This document shows, piece by piece, positions 12,501 through 24,500 of a DNA stretch of 64,000 nucleotides. The notes under the pieces were generated by a model. It had not been told where the DNA came from, made no database searches, and saw only the letters and a program-made list of their open reading frames with translations. The DNA is from Cristatella mucedo (lineage: Eukaryota; Bryozoa; Phylactolaemata; Cristatellidae). How positions within the stretch are numbered: position 1 is the stretch's first letter; the number at the start of each line of letters is the position of its first letter. Position numbers and translations under genes: made by a program. Location: NCBI GenBank assembly GCA_009760855.2, contig WPIO01000030.1, positions 3,184,001 through 3,248,000 on the forward strand. Direction: 5' to 3'.

Positions 12501-15500
12501 GTCTGCCTACTTGAAGCTAAATATCATTGCGAAACTTCGGGCATGCGTTGGTAAGTGTACCACAACAATACTTGCAGTTTGGGAGTTGTGAGAGTTTCAT
12601 GTGCTGGAGAGCTGGAAGGGATCAAAGCAAAGGTACAACTGAGTGTCATCTGCATAAAAGTAAAAACTTCGATTGTGCCTGGCAGTCACATCGGCAAGAG
12701 GAAGACTACGAATCGTAAAAAGAGCATGGCCAAGCCCAAGCGCAGAGCCTTGAGATACACTGTACTTCATTGATTCGTCGGATGGTCTTTGTCTGTTCAC
12801 ATCAATGCTCTGGAGTCTCCTACTGAGATAGGACCTGAACCATTGCAATGCTATGCCAGTGATGCTCAGGCGAGATAATAGGTGCTCGAGAAGAACTAGG
12901 TGATCGATAGTATCAAAAGCTGCCGAAAGATCGAGCAAAACAAGCAGAGACACTCTACCTATGTCTGCATTCCTAAGTAGGTCGTTGTACACTCTAAGCA
13001 ATGCTGACTCTGTGGAGTAATTAGCTCTAAAGCCAGACTGGAACTTGCTAGCAAGGTTTGAAGTTTCAATATATGAGTTCAGCCGGTCTGCCACAACCCC
13101 TTCCAGCGTCTTTGATAGGAATGGTAGAAGGAAGACTGGGCGGTAGTTGCTCCAGTTCTCTTGGTCTAGTGTTGCTTTCTTGAGAAGTGGCCTGACTACA
13201 GCTTTTTTGAAAGGTGCTGGGACATATTCCAAGGCTAATGACATTTTTAATGTTATTTATGCATGGCAGCAACAGATTCAAGCAATGCAGAAGCAGGACA
13301 GTAGGAATAAGGTCTATATGACTAGCTGTCTTCTGTGGTCGAGATTTGAACTTCTGGGTGAGCTCACTCTTGGCCTCCTTGAATGAAGACATTGAGTTGT
13401 TGTACGGAACTGTGGGACAGGAGTTCAGACTGGATGCTTCTACCTTTTGGCCGAACTCTCTGATCTTATCCATCGTATTGACTATGAAGCTAGAGAAGCA
13501 ATTAGAAAGATCACCGCAAGGTTAGCTAGGTCAGGAGCTAACCTGGTAGCAGATAAGGAGATGGTTGATGGTAGACATCAGCATTTTTGGGTTGTTTATC
13601 CGTGATTCGGCAATTGGCATCATCTACAGTAGTCCTTGTATATCTGTCGATGGACGGTTGATGTGTATCTTTGGCTTAGTAAGCTTAACTAGTTTAATGT
13701 CTGCGGTAAGCTATAAGCTATCTGATTACGGGCTCACCGTGCACTTAGTCAGAGGTGCAAATTCGTCGAATACGTCAGCTAGTGTCGTGTTGTAGCATTC
13801 AATCAATGATGACAGGTCGGAAGGGGAGGTGGAGCAGCAGGGACAAAGAAGGTATTCTTATATTCTTTCGAGGACAGCATCGATGTAAAGGATCTTGATT
13901 GAGGTTTTGCGATTCACCAGTGACTTTAGATTCGGAGGAGGGCAAACATTGTAGACTGAATGAGATCTGCATGTAGTCAGATAAGCAAAGTTTAGTGACT
14001 ATATGGGATGAGTATACAGTTATAGGAGAAAATGTTATCGGTGCATGACCCTCGATGTGTAACTGATCTCATATCTTTGAGAGAGTGTTCTTATTGACCT
14101 AAAACCTTGAACTCTTTACCAGCTGACATCACGACATCCCTCTGACTTGACCAAAATTGTAATGAGTAGCTTAACAGCCACGCACTCCTTGCAGCATTTT
14201 CTCCGGCGAATATGCTTATGCATGCTGGACCTGTGCAACCTATTATCACTGACCAGTTGACGTGCTTCCTTTTCAGCATATGTATACAGTTTCTAGAATG
14301 TATTTAGTTCTCACAAGGCATTGTACAAACTGATTAGCTTTATCATTATTGTAATTTGTATCTATGCTTGTCCACCTTTTGAAAATATATGTAGCTTTCA
14401 ATAAATTTAGACTAGAAAAGGGTTGAGTTGTGTGTGAAAGAATGCTGGACGAATCTCGAGAAATGTTCCCAGATCTTATGGTGTTGATTCATGATTTAAT
14501 TGCATGTGTCAGTTTGCTCCATACGTAATGGTCTTCATACCGTTCGGGTATTCTTTGTTGTCTGTCTTTGTCACTGTGTGTCTCATGTAATCTCTTTGTC
14601 TTTGTCTTGGGCTGTCTCTACTGCTCCTCTAGTGATTATACCATGGCTTGGTGAGCTACGGACTAGGTAATTCCGTTGCTTTTTACAACATTTGTCCCGA
14701 GGTCGGTGGTTTCAATCCTGCAGTGGGCGATCGCGGTGGTGCTAGTCATTAAGACTCTTCTGCTGCCATACAAAAAGAGGCTGTTAAATCAGCTAGTATT
14801 TTTAATGCACTGCTAGATCTGAGACTCAAATTACTTTTCTGTGGTCGTAAGATGCATTTACTCGAAGTATGCGCCACATTGCCACGATAACCTAAGTAGG
14901 TCCTCGTCGTCGTCCTCGGTGTAGCTTCTCTTGCCTGGAATGTTAAGGGCTACAATTTAAATAGTCCAGTAAAACAGCTCGTGCCGGGAAAAATCTTACA
15001 GGGTTGCACCACGGGTGAGCAAAGCATTGGTAGCCGACTCGGTTATGTGGTTGGATGAGAACTGTTCTTTCAGGCTTACACTAGCTGTCTATCTCAATAC
15101 AGCTGATGCTGAAATTTGTTTGTTTTTTAAATCAGGCTATTTAGTCGGTCTTGATGCTTCACTTTGCCTCACTCAGTTTTGCTGTAGGATGCTGGCCTAA
15201 GCCTGATCCTAGTTGTTTGCTTATGCATACCTGATACCGTGCATGACACTAACACTTGATTCTGTGACAGGGAGCTGTAAAGCACCTGGGTAGAGACTAG
15301 GTTCTCCTAGGGCTCGATACAAATGACCTGAAAACTATGAATTATAGTCCAAGAATTATAACCTGAGCGGTTGCTTCTGCTGAAGCTGTTATAGGTCATG
15401 TCTAGCCTGCATCCACATCTCATGCAAAACAGGCACAAGCTTGTATTAGGTTTTGCATATCCCTTACGTCTGCTTGTCATTTGTTTCAGGCTGCTATTAA

Positions 15501-18500
15501 TTTTGCAAAATATTCTGAGCCGGTTCGTAAAGGTGAAGCAGATGTGACCAACCTGAGGCTCTTGTGGAAACATGCAGAGCCATACTTTCGGGCATCCATG
15601 CGTACGGTCTACCTGCGGGAGCTGTCGAGGTAAGGAGATGCCTGTTGATGCTCATTCTTGATTCAGGTGGGTCGTGCACCAGCACCGCTTAACCCCTGCT
15701 GGGCCACTATCACCTGCTCAGAGGGTAGTGGGATGCTTATTCTTTTCGTGTAACCAAATCGATGAATGCGGTTCAGGTCTAGGGCAAAGGCTTGCTCATT
15801 TGTGCCGCACCAAACTGGCTTTTGCTGGCGTGATCCCCGATGCTGACGCATGATAAAATGCTGCAGACTATCATTGACTACACGATGAGTGAGAGGCCTG
15901 CCTGTGTTGGTTCGGCTGGGCGTGGTGACTCAACAAAGAATTGCTAGCAGATGTGGCAGTCTTTGCTCTGCAGCGCGACCAAGAGCCTTTCGATATTTTC
16001 AAAAATGCTTACGTGGACTTCATACTGCTGTTTAAAACTTGAAAATGAGCTAACAGCCGTGCATGTATAGCTCGAATGGAGGCATTCTGGCTTTTGCTGC
16101 AATTTCTAGCGACAAAGCTAAGATTATATCTCGGTAATAAGAGTAGAACTTGTGCCTCTGGCGCTGAAAGCAAACACCTTTTAGAACTGCCTCATCCAAC
16201 AGCTTGCTTTAGCCTCTGCATATGTAACTGTCTATTCGTGCTGCTGTGGCTTGATGTCATAATGCTGTGCTTTGCGGTCTAGCCATGTGGAATTCATGGC
16301 AGAATGCAAGCAGCGTTGCCATTTATTTGTGTGTGTGTGCCTTATCTCTCACTACTGCTGCACCTGGCGGATTGAATCTGACCTTGCATCATAGGGCCAT
16401 CGTCCACATTCATGATCTTGACGGCCACAATTTGGTCTACCTCATGACCCGTCCTTGCTTGCAATATTGCTGTACTTAAGTGGTATTGCAGCAGTGGCTG
16501 CCGACTATGCCAATTGCTTCAGCCCAGTATTTGCTGTTTTCAGCAAACAGTGGGAAGAGCTGCAGCAGCACGACCTTTGTGCTCAAGGTACGTTTCGTAT
16601 CTGTGCTGCCTCAAGCACTATATAGGTTGCTATGTTAACACTTCCCCACTGAACCGTTGACCTCACTTAACATACTGTTTAAGTAATCTTGTGGAGAAGC
16701 TGCACCACTGCATATGTTTATTGTTCGTGTAGGTCCTTCGTGTCTTCAATTGGCGACCACACCTACGTCATCTTTAGAGTTGCCATTTTTCTCCAAGTTT
16801 CTGCTTACTGCAGCGTATTTAGCATCATACAACCCTGCGAAATCAGACACTACCTTTTTTGTGAAGGTAACTTTCTGCTGCACTATACGGTCATAGATTT
16901 CATGCTTATATGTGAGTATTTTGTGTATATTTTGTGCATGCATTTTTATGCACATACTCGAGCTCGGGTATCCACTCAGGCATGCACGTGTGCACACACA
17001 TGCGCGCAAAACACTCTTACACACTAAATAGGCTGAAAGCAGCCCCCTACACGCAAACTTTTCTAAATCTTGCCTGTTTAGCAGCATTCCGAAGGGTTCT
17101 GTGAATGTTTTTGTAAATATAACAATATAATAATAATAATAATTGTAGTTAGCCTTTGTATAGCACCCTAAGAGACTCCATTTTTGGCATTTGGCATTCA
17201 TGCTGGAAAAGAAGCATATGAACTGGTTAATGCTAAAATACATGGTGTCAGCTTGCATAAGCACTCACGAGGACAATTTGTATGGACATGACAAAAATGG
17301 TGTTTGACACTGGCAGCTTTTTTGCTTCTTTTCTAGCATTGACATGTCAGGGAATGACATATCTTCAGTCGGGAGTGAGTTTAGTGCCTTAGTTGCATAC
17401 GAACTGAAGGCGCGGTCGGAAAAAACATTTAAAGTAATTAGAGGTGCAGCTAAGCGAATTGAATAAAAAAAATGGTGGCATGATGCAAAACGTGATACAA
17501 GAAATATTATCATTGGTAGGCTGGAGCAAGAGAATTAAGGCGTCAAAACAACAAGCAACTGAAAATTGAATTCGAATGGTAATTAGTGAGGAGCAAGTGT
17601 GGTTCGGTATGAAGTCCTGTAATTAGGCAGACGAAGCATTCACTGTAGATAAGCATCACTGCAGACTTTTGCACCAAGTGTTAGCATCTTATTACACAGT
17701 AAGACCTGCAAGTAATGAGTTATAGAAATCTAGGGGTATGTTTTAAATGCATGGACCCTTTAGCTTTGGTATCCTTATTTGAGTCAGCCCGGATTTATTT
17801 TACATAGCTGTAAGGAGGCAGACTTGATTGCTGAACTGGTCGGTCATTCAGTAAAAGGTCACTTTGAAACATGGCACAGGTTTTGGACAGATTCTAATAA
17901 TAATACATTTCTTATAGCACCCTTAGAGAAGTCAACCTCTTTTTAGGTACTTTATGCATTTGATGCATAGGAAGTATGATCGAATACTTAGTGGTAACAT
18001 GCTCGATGACAACATGAATAACATGGTTAGAGGTAACATTCACAGGGTCAGCATCCATATAAGTGAAAGCCTAGATTGTGCTTGGCAATCACATCGGCAA
18101 GAGGAGGGGTATAAACCGTGAAAGGACCTGACCAAGCGCAGAGCGCTGAGGTACCTCATATTTCAGTGGTTCCTCGAATGATCTTTGTCTGTTCACATCA
18201 ATACTCAGGAGTCTTCCACTAAGATTGGACCTGAACCATTGCAGTGTAGTACCAGTGATGCCAAGGTGAGATACGACATTATCGAAAAGACTTAGTGATC
18301 GATCGTGTCTAAAGCTGCCGAAAGATCAAACAAGACAAGCAGAGAAACTCTACCCGAGTCTACATTCCAAAGAAGGTCGTTATACACCCGAAGCAATGCT
18401 GACTTTACAGAATGCTCAGCTCTAAAACCATATTGGAACGTGCTAGCTAGTTTTGAAGTTTCATTGTATAAATTCAACTGATCTGCTACCACTTGTTCCA

Positions 18501-21500
18501 ATGTCATCGATAGGAACGGTAGAAAAGAGACTAGGCTGAAGTTGCTCAAGTTCTCGTGATTTAGTTACGCTTTCTGAGTAGTGGCCTGACTACAGCCTTT
18601 TTGAGAGGTGGTGGGACATGACCTGAGGCTAATAACATATTAATAATGTTGGTTATGCATGGCAGCAGCAGATCAATGCAACATAGAAGCAGGATAGTAA
18701 GAATAGGTTCTAGAGGACTAGTTGTCTTCTTTGATTAGGATATGTACTTCTAGATGAGGTCACTCGTGGCCTCCTGGAATGTAGACATAAAAGTGCTGCA
18801 CGGAATTGAGAGAAAATATTCCAGAAGGGATGCTGCCACTGTAGGGTTAGGCTCCGTGATCGTGTCTATCTTATCGTCAAAGAAGCCAAATCAGCGATTA
18901 GCTAGATCATCACAAGGATCGCTAGATAAGGAGCTACAACAGATAAGCTAGACGAGCCTATTTTGACGCCTAGGCTTTCCTTTTCTGAATGACACTTGGT
19001 TTTCTCATGATAGTAATGTAATGTATCTTCTTCTGTAACTCCACAAAGTCATAAAAACTATGTGGGTGTTACGCATGAGAGTTTTGTGTAGCACACTCAC
19101 AGGCTAAGCAGCTTTTGGTACGTACGCATTCGGTAGCCAACAGACTTCGTCTGATGCAGCAAAGAGAAAGTGGGAAGCATAGCAGAGTCAGGAGAGCAGT
19201 TGAGGTAGTGAGTAGCATGGAAGTAGCAGCTGAGGACCGCTGAAAAGGATTAGCCATATTCGGCAGCAGGAGAGTAGTTGTCGTTGTATAAGAATTGTGG
19301 AAACGAACTCCACAGTCTAGGATCTGCAGAGCTAAAGCTTCTGTTGCCAACGGTCTAGCAAGTTGGTTGTATCATCATTTAATTTAAAATATTCTGCTGC
19401 CATCAGTGAAATGTCAGCAGTATATGCTGCAAAGCAGTTGAGTTTGATGAGCTAGAAGGTAGGGAGTGATCGAAGCATATTTTTCTCACAAGCCTGTGTT
19501 GTATGTGTTTGTATGTCTGCGTGCTTTTTTTATACCACCTTTTGTGTTGATCTGTGGGCAATTATCGCAGCTGCTAAGTTGCTACCCTATACTGATATGC
19601 ATTGATTTGAAATGGTATGCATTAATCCCATAAAATGACAAGGATGTTTACGATGGCAGGCCACAGCGGCTGAAATGGGCTGTTGTCTTCCGGGCCCCTC
19701 TTTCTTGAGATGGGGGGTTAATATAGTTGTATATTACTCTAGGCGAACCTGCTACCTTTCTAGGCATGTATATAGTCTGGAAAGGAAGCATGTCGATTGA
19801 ATTGTGTTAAATGATCTCGCCAGTTTTTTCGCGTGTAAGCATATATAGGGCAATTCATAGCACTGAACAATCGCTCTGAAGCAGTTGGATATTTTACTTC
19901 CTGCAGCCTCTACCTTTTAGCTTTACTTTAAGAAGTGATTGATTTAGCTCCAGTTAGTCTTGTCTATTGATACAATAGCCTCCGACTCAAATCGTTTTTG
20001 GTGAGCCAGGGCCCAGAGGTGTGATTCCTACCAACTTGTAGCCAACGAGGAGCTTGTACGATATGACCTTCCCTCCCCCTCTCGGGTATCACTATTGTTC
20101 ACACCAGCATGCCTGGCTGTTTCACCTTCACGATAGCATCCAATGTCAGCCATCAAAGCACTTAATTTCTGCCGTGACGTTAGGTGAATGACCTTATTCC
20201 TTGTATTAAGTAGCTCTCCGGAATTTACTTTGGTTGTGTAGGCACCGGATCTCTCATGCTGGTCGCAATGCAGCTTGTTTTCTTGGCAGCTCGAATTTTA
20301 AGTTTAGCAACAGTTTTTTCGTATGCTAAAAATGATGGACATTGATTAGTGATGTATCTGCATACCGCGATTCCTGCATCCCCTCTTTGTAAAATTTCCT
20401 TGGGAATTTGGTTTCGTTTGTAGAACTCCAGTAAACGGAAGAAGTCCAAAAGCCTGGGCAAGAAACAGAGAGTAAGTAAACTTTCGTCAAAGGTAATTTC
20501 ACTATAATTTCAATTGGTAGCACCTGGTAATTGTTAGAAGTTTCTTGGTGCTCTGCTATGTAAGAGGAGAGTAAGCTGTCACCAGGTTAATTATATCGGA
20601 CGCTCACTTTTTAATGCCAAATTGAATGGCACAGAGCTTCTCTTGCTGGGTGTGCTAGTCTACTGGTCTAATGGTCTATCTGCAAAAAGCTTGTCACAAT
20701 TGGCAACAAATCTCGTAAAAATTCTTGCGCTCTCATTTCAAGCGACAAGTTACACCTTTGCTTCCAGTATGTCTGTGCCCTTATTATTTATTTCTTTGAA
20801 AGTTGTATGCGCATGTGACCGGTGTGACAGCTTTATTCTAGATGGCTTTGAAATGTAAGAAGAGCAGGAAAATTGACTATTAAATCAGATCGGTATGCTG
20901 CTAAAAGCACAATCACATACGTTTACTAACCGTTGCAAGTCACCCAAGTATTCATCCAGGTGATTTCCTTGCTAGCACGGGGCCTCAGTGAGGCCAAAGA
21001 GCAGCGTTTTACCTTTTAGCCCCCCCCCCCAAGCCCAGCAGCCCCTTCCGCAGGATTATTGTGATTCCAGCATCGGGCGGGGGGGGGCTTTGATGGGGGA
21101 TTGGATGGATGGATCGTGCTTCCTTTGCAGCAAATGTAAAGTGTCTAGAAAGAAATTGAGCTCTCTGAGGGTGCCATATCAAGTGTGTGTCATTATTGTT
21201 GTGACAAATCATGACCGTTGTCGTGAGCCAGGGAACAAAGGACCCGTGCTCAGATCGGGCCTGTGCTGGCGACCTCTCTAGCATGACTGCACTGCAGTGC
21301 CTAGCAAAGGCCCGAGGTCATAAGTGCGCTGTATCCTTGAACTTGCGCAATCGCTGATGAAACTTGAAGCTGCAGGGCAAACAGGCAATTTATCAATGTA
21401 ATGTAATGTAATGTAATGTATCTCCGTCTGTACTCCACAAAACCATAAAGACTAAGTGGGTGTTACGTGGGACAGTTTTGTCTAGTGCACTTACAGCCTA

Positions 21501-24500
21501 TGCGGCTTTCGGTACGCATTCGGTAGCCAACAGACTTCATCTCACGCAAGAAGAGAAAGTGGGAAGCATAGCAGAGTCAGGAGAACAGTTGAGGTTGTGA
21601 GTAGCATGGAAATAGCAGCTCGGGACCGCTGAAAAGGATGAGCCATAGTCGGCAGCAGGAGAGTAGTTGACTTTGCGTAAGAATTGTGGAAGCGAGCTCC
21701 ACAGTTTAGGACCTACAGAGCTAAAGCTTCTGTCGCCAACTGTTTTAGATGGAGGAATGGAACAGCTAATTTATTGTCCATACAGGACCTGAGGGCACGA
21801 GAAGGCTGAAACTGGTGCAGCAGTTCGGCTAGGTATGGAGAAGCCAAGCCGTTGCAGGCCTGTGGGTCAGCATAAGAACTTTGCTCTGTGTCCGTTGACA
21901 ACCGGCAGTCATCCAAGCTCTTTCAGCAAAGGAGACACGTGGTCAAACCTCTGAGACTTGAAAACTAGCTTTGCAGCCATATTCATAGCTACAGTAGCCC
22001 AGTTGCTTTCTTTGGTAGCCCAGCTAGAAGGGAATTACAATAATCAAGCCGAGAAAGAACTAAGGAGCTAGTTAAATTTTTTGCAAGCCACCGGAAGACA
22101 GCTTCTGATCTTAGGTTGGATCGGACATGACTGCAAGCACTAGAAGCAGTCTTCTGGATGAAGTTTTTAAAATTTAGGCATCTGTCGAAAATGACACCTA
22201 AATTTCGAGCACGTGGTGACGGTCGCACGACAGCATCCCCTATTAGAAGAGCAAAGTCTTTTAATCCAGCAAAGATGTTTGAACTCGATTAGGTCATGTA
22301 TAGTGTAATCGATGCCAAATGCAGTGATATTTTTTTGCTCAGTCTTCTCTTTCAGCATGTCAGCACGTAGAAAGCCTTTTGGCTATTGCAGCCTGTACAA
22401 ATGCGATACTTGTTGCTCGTATAATGTTTGCGCACTAGTTATTGCTTGCAATCGGCAGAGCTAGGTGCCTGTGATGACAGTGAGGCTGCACCCGAGATGC
22501 GACGCGATTCAGAATCATGTTCCTCACAGAGAGTAATATTGTAGGAGCCAACCCAGGAAAGTGTCGGGGTACTTGCGGATTGCTCACAACTGTCAAATAT
22601 AAGTTTCTTTCTTCGGCTTTGTTAGCATGTTGTCGGTGGAAGGGCATTCTTTGAATTACATTTTCGTTTGCAAGTTCACATTATCCTCAACGAACGCTGT
22701 GATTAAACGAGTAACTCAAAGGAAAAAGCATTGGCAACCGATGACCTATGCTCACTCCCGTACTTTAGTCTTCTAATACCCTTCAAAGCTCAGAATTTGA
22801 CAAAGGCATGGCAACTGCCGTGAGTGCCTTTGCCGTTGCTAAGCCAGTGCCAAAAACTATTTTGCCTCTTCTCTTGCGCACCATAAGTTCAAGAACCTGC
22901 TTGCATTGCCAGTTATATCGAAGTCCGAAAGCCTTCTGCTGCTGCTGCCACATGCCAGTATGGCAGCACTGAGCGATTAAACCATACCGAGCTTTACACC
23001 CCTGTCAGTGAGGCTATGCTGGCCTCTTAGATCGTAATTACCAGGTAGGTCAGCTTGCTCTTGCCCCTAGGTAGAGATTAAGTTATCCTAGTGCACCTCA
23101 ATTGCAAATGAATTGGAATTTTTTAATTCGCTCTACACCTTGCTCGTTGTCGGCCATATCTTCTGTCTCTCCCATGATAGTAACCGAGGTTCTTTGGCGT
23201 GGTAGAAATTGAAATGTGTACATGGTATCCTGAGAATATCGGCCTTGCTTGGTTCTTTATGTAAAACCGCTGTTCATCTTTCAGCATTATTTGCTATCTG
23301 TTTTACGCTTTGCTTTTTTAAGACAAATAATCAGCTGCTTGGGCCAAAGCCTTTTCCTTTGGACCGGTTGTTGGCTATATTTTATTCGATTGTGGACAGC
23401 AACGTGCCTCCCACAGCAAATTTGTTTTGCCAGGTATGTGGACACTTCTTACCTGCTGTAACTAACTGTGCTGACTTTGCTTCTACCCCTGGGTGCAGCG
23501 AATCGTGCAAAGGGACATTCCCTTGTTATTGATGTGGTTGCCGACTTGTTATGGGCTATGCTGCTTTGCTTTCTGAGTCTGATGTGTTTGCTCGTATTCG
23601 ACCTACTCTTCTACGAAAATTACTTTGGATTTCATAACTTCACCTGCAGATCGTGTTTCATCGAACATCCAGGACCGGATATAGCCATATAGGATGTGGC
23701 ATAGCCAGAACTACCCGATGACTTAGGGATTAAATAACTCGAAGGCTCGTTCTTGGTCAAGTGATCTGCTATCGGTATAGAAAAACTAAAATCATAACTG
23801 TATACATTTGCATCTAGGAGCAGTCAGCTGCCTGAGAAGTGGCGTGACGATGCCATGCCTTTGTGTGTTTTAAATTGTTTTGCAGAATCTGCATGAAGCT
23901 CGGTAGGCAAAACCTTAAATAATAGCATGCCCTCTAAGTGTACAGGTAGAGGGCGATGCTGGCTTTCTGAACTTATTTTTCTTGTTTATTTAGATATCCA
24001 GCTTGGTCACAATGCAACTACTGGCACATGTGGGCAGCTCCCGGCTCGATGCTCCGAAGTACAAGTGTCTGGTGAATCTCGATTTCATGAAAGGCGTTTG
24101 CCGGTAATTGTGACTTGCTGAGATATTACCTCTCCCCCCCCCGAGCCAGAACGCAGTTTATTTTGCATTAGTGTTGCTAAGATTTTATCTGCGTTCCGAT
24201 GCATCTTCAACTCATCTCAAGTTAATGCCGTAGATGGGAACTGTGGCTATCGTGTTTCCTTCTATGCAGTGTATGCAGTTAGCATGGCAAATGGAGAGTT
24301 TTAGACAGTATCTTCTAATGAGTTGGTAGCCAGTTACTCTATTCGGTCTGTGTAGTCGGTGATTTGCTTGGGCAACAGCGGATACTATCTAATGAGAATT
24401 CTGTCTTGGTTCACAAAATCACAGAATCGATGCCATTTCTCCGAGTAAATACGTGCATTCCCTTACTACATAGTAGATAAACTTACGTTCGAGTTTCTGC

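Noticed and set aside
16746-17264. 172-codon minus-strand open frame
   Set aside because: It is antisense to ORC5 exon 9 and continues into a LINE tail.
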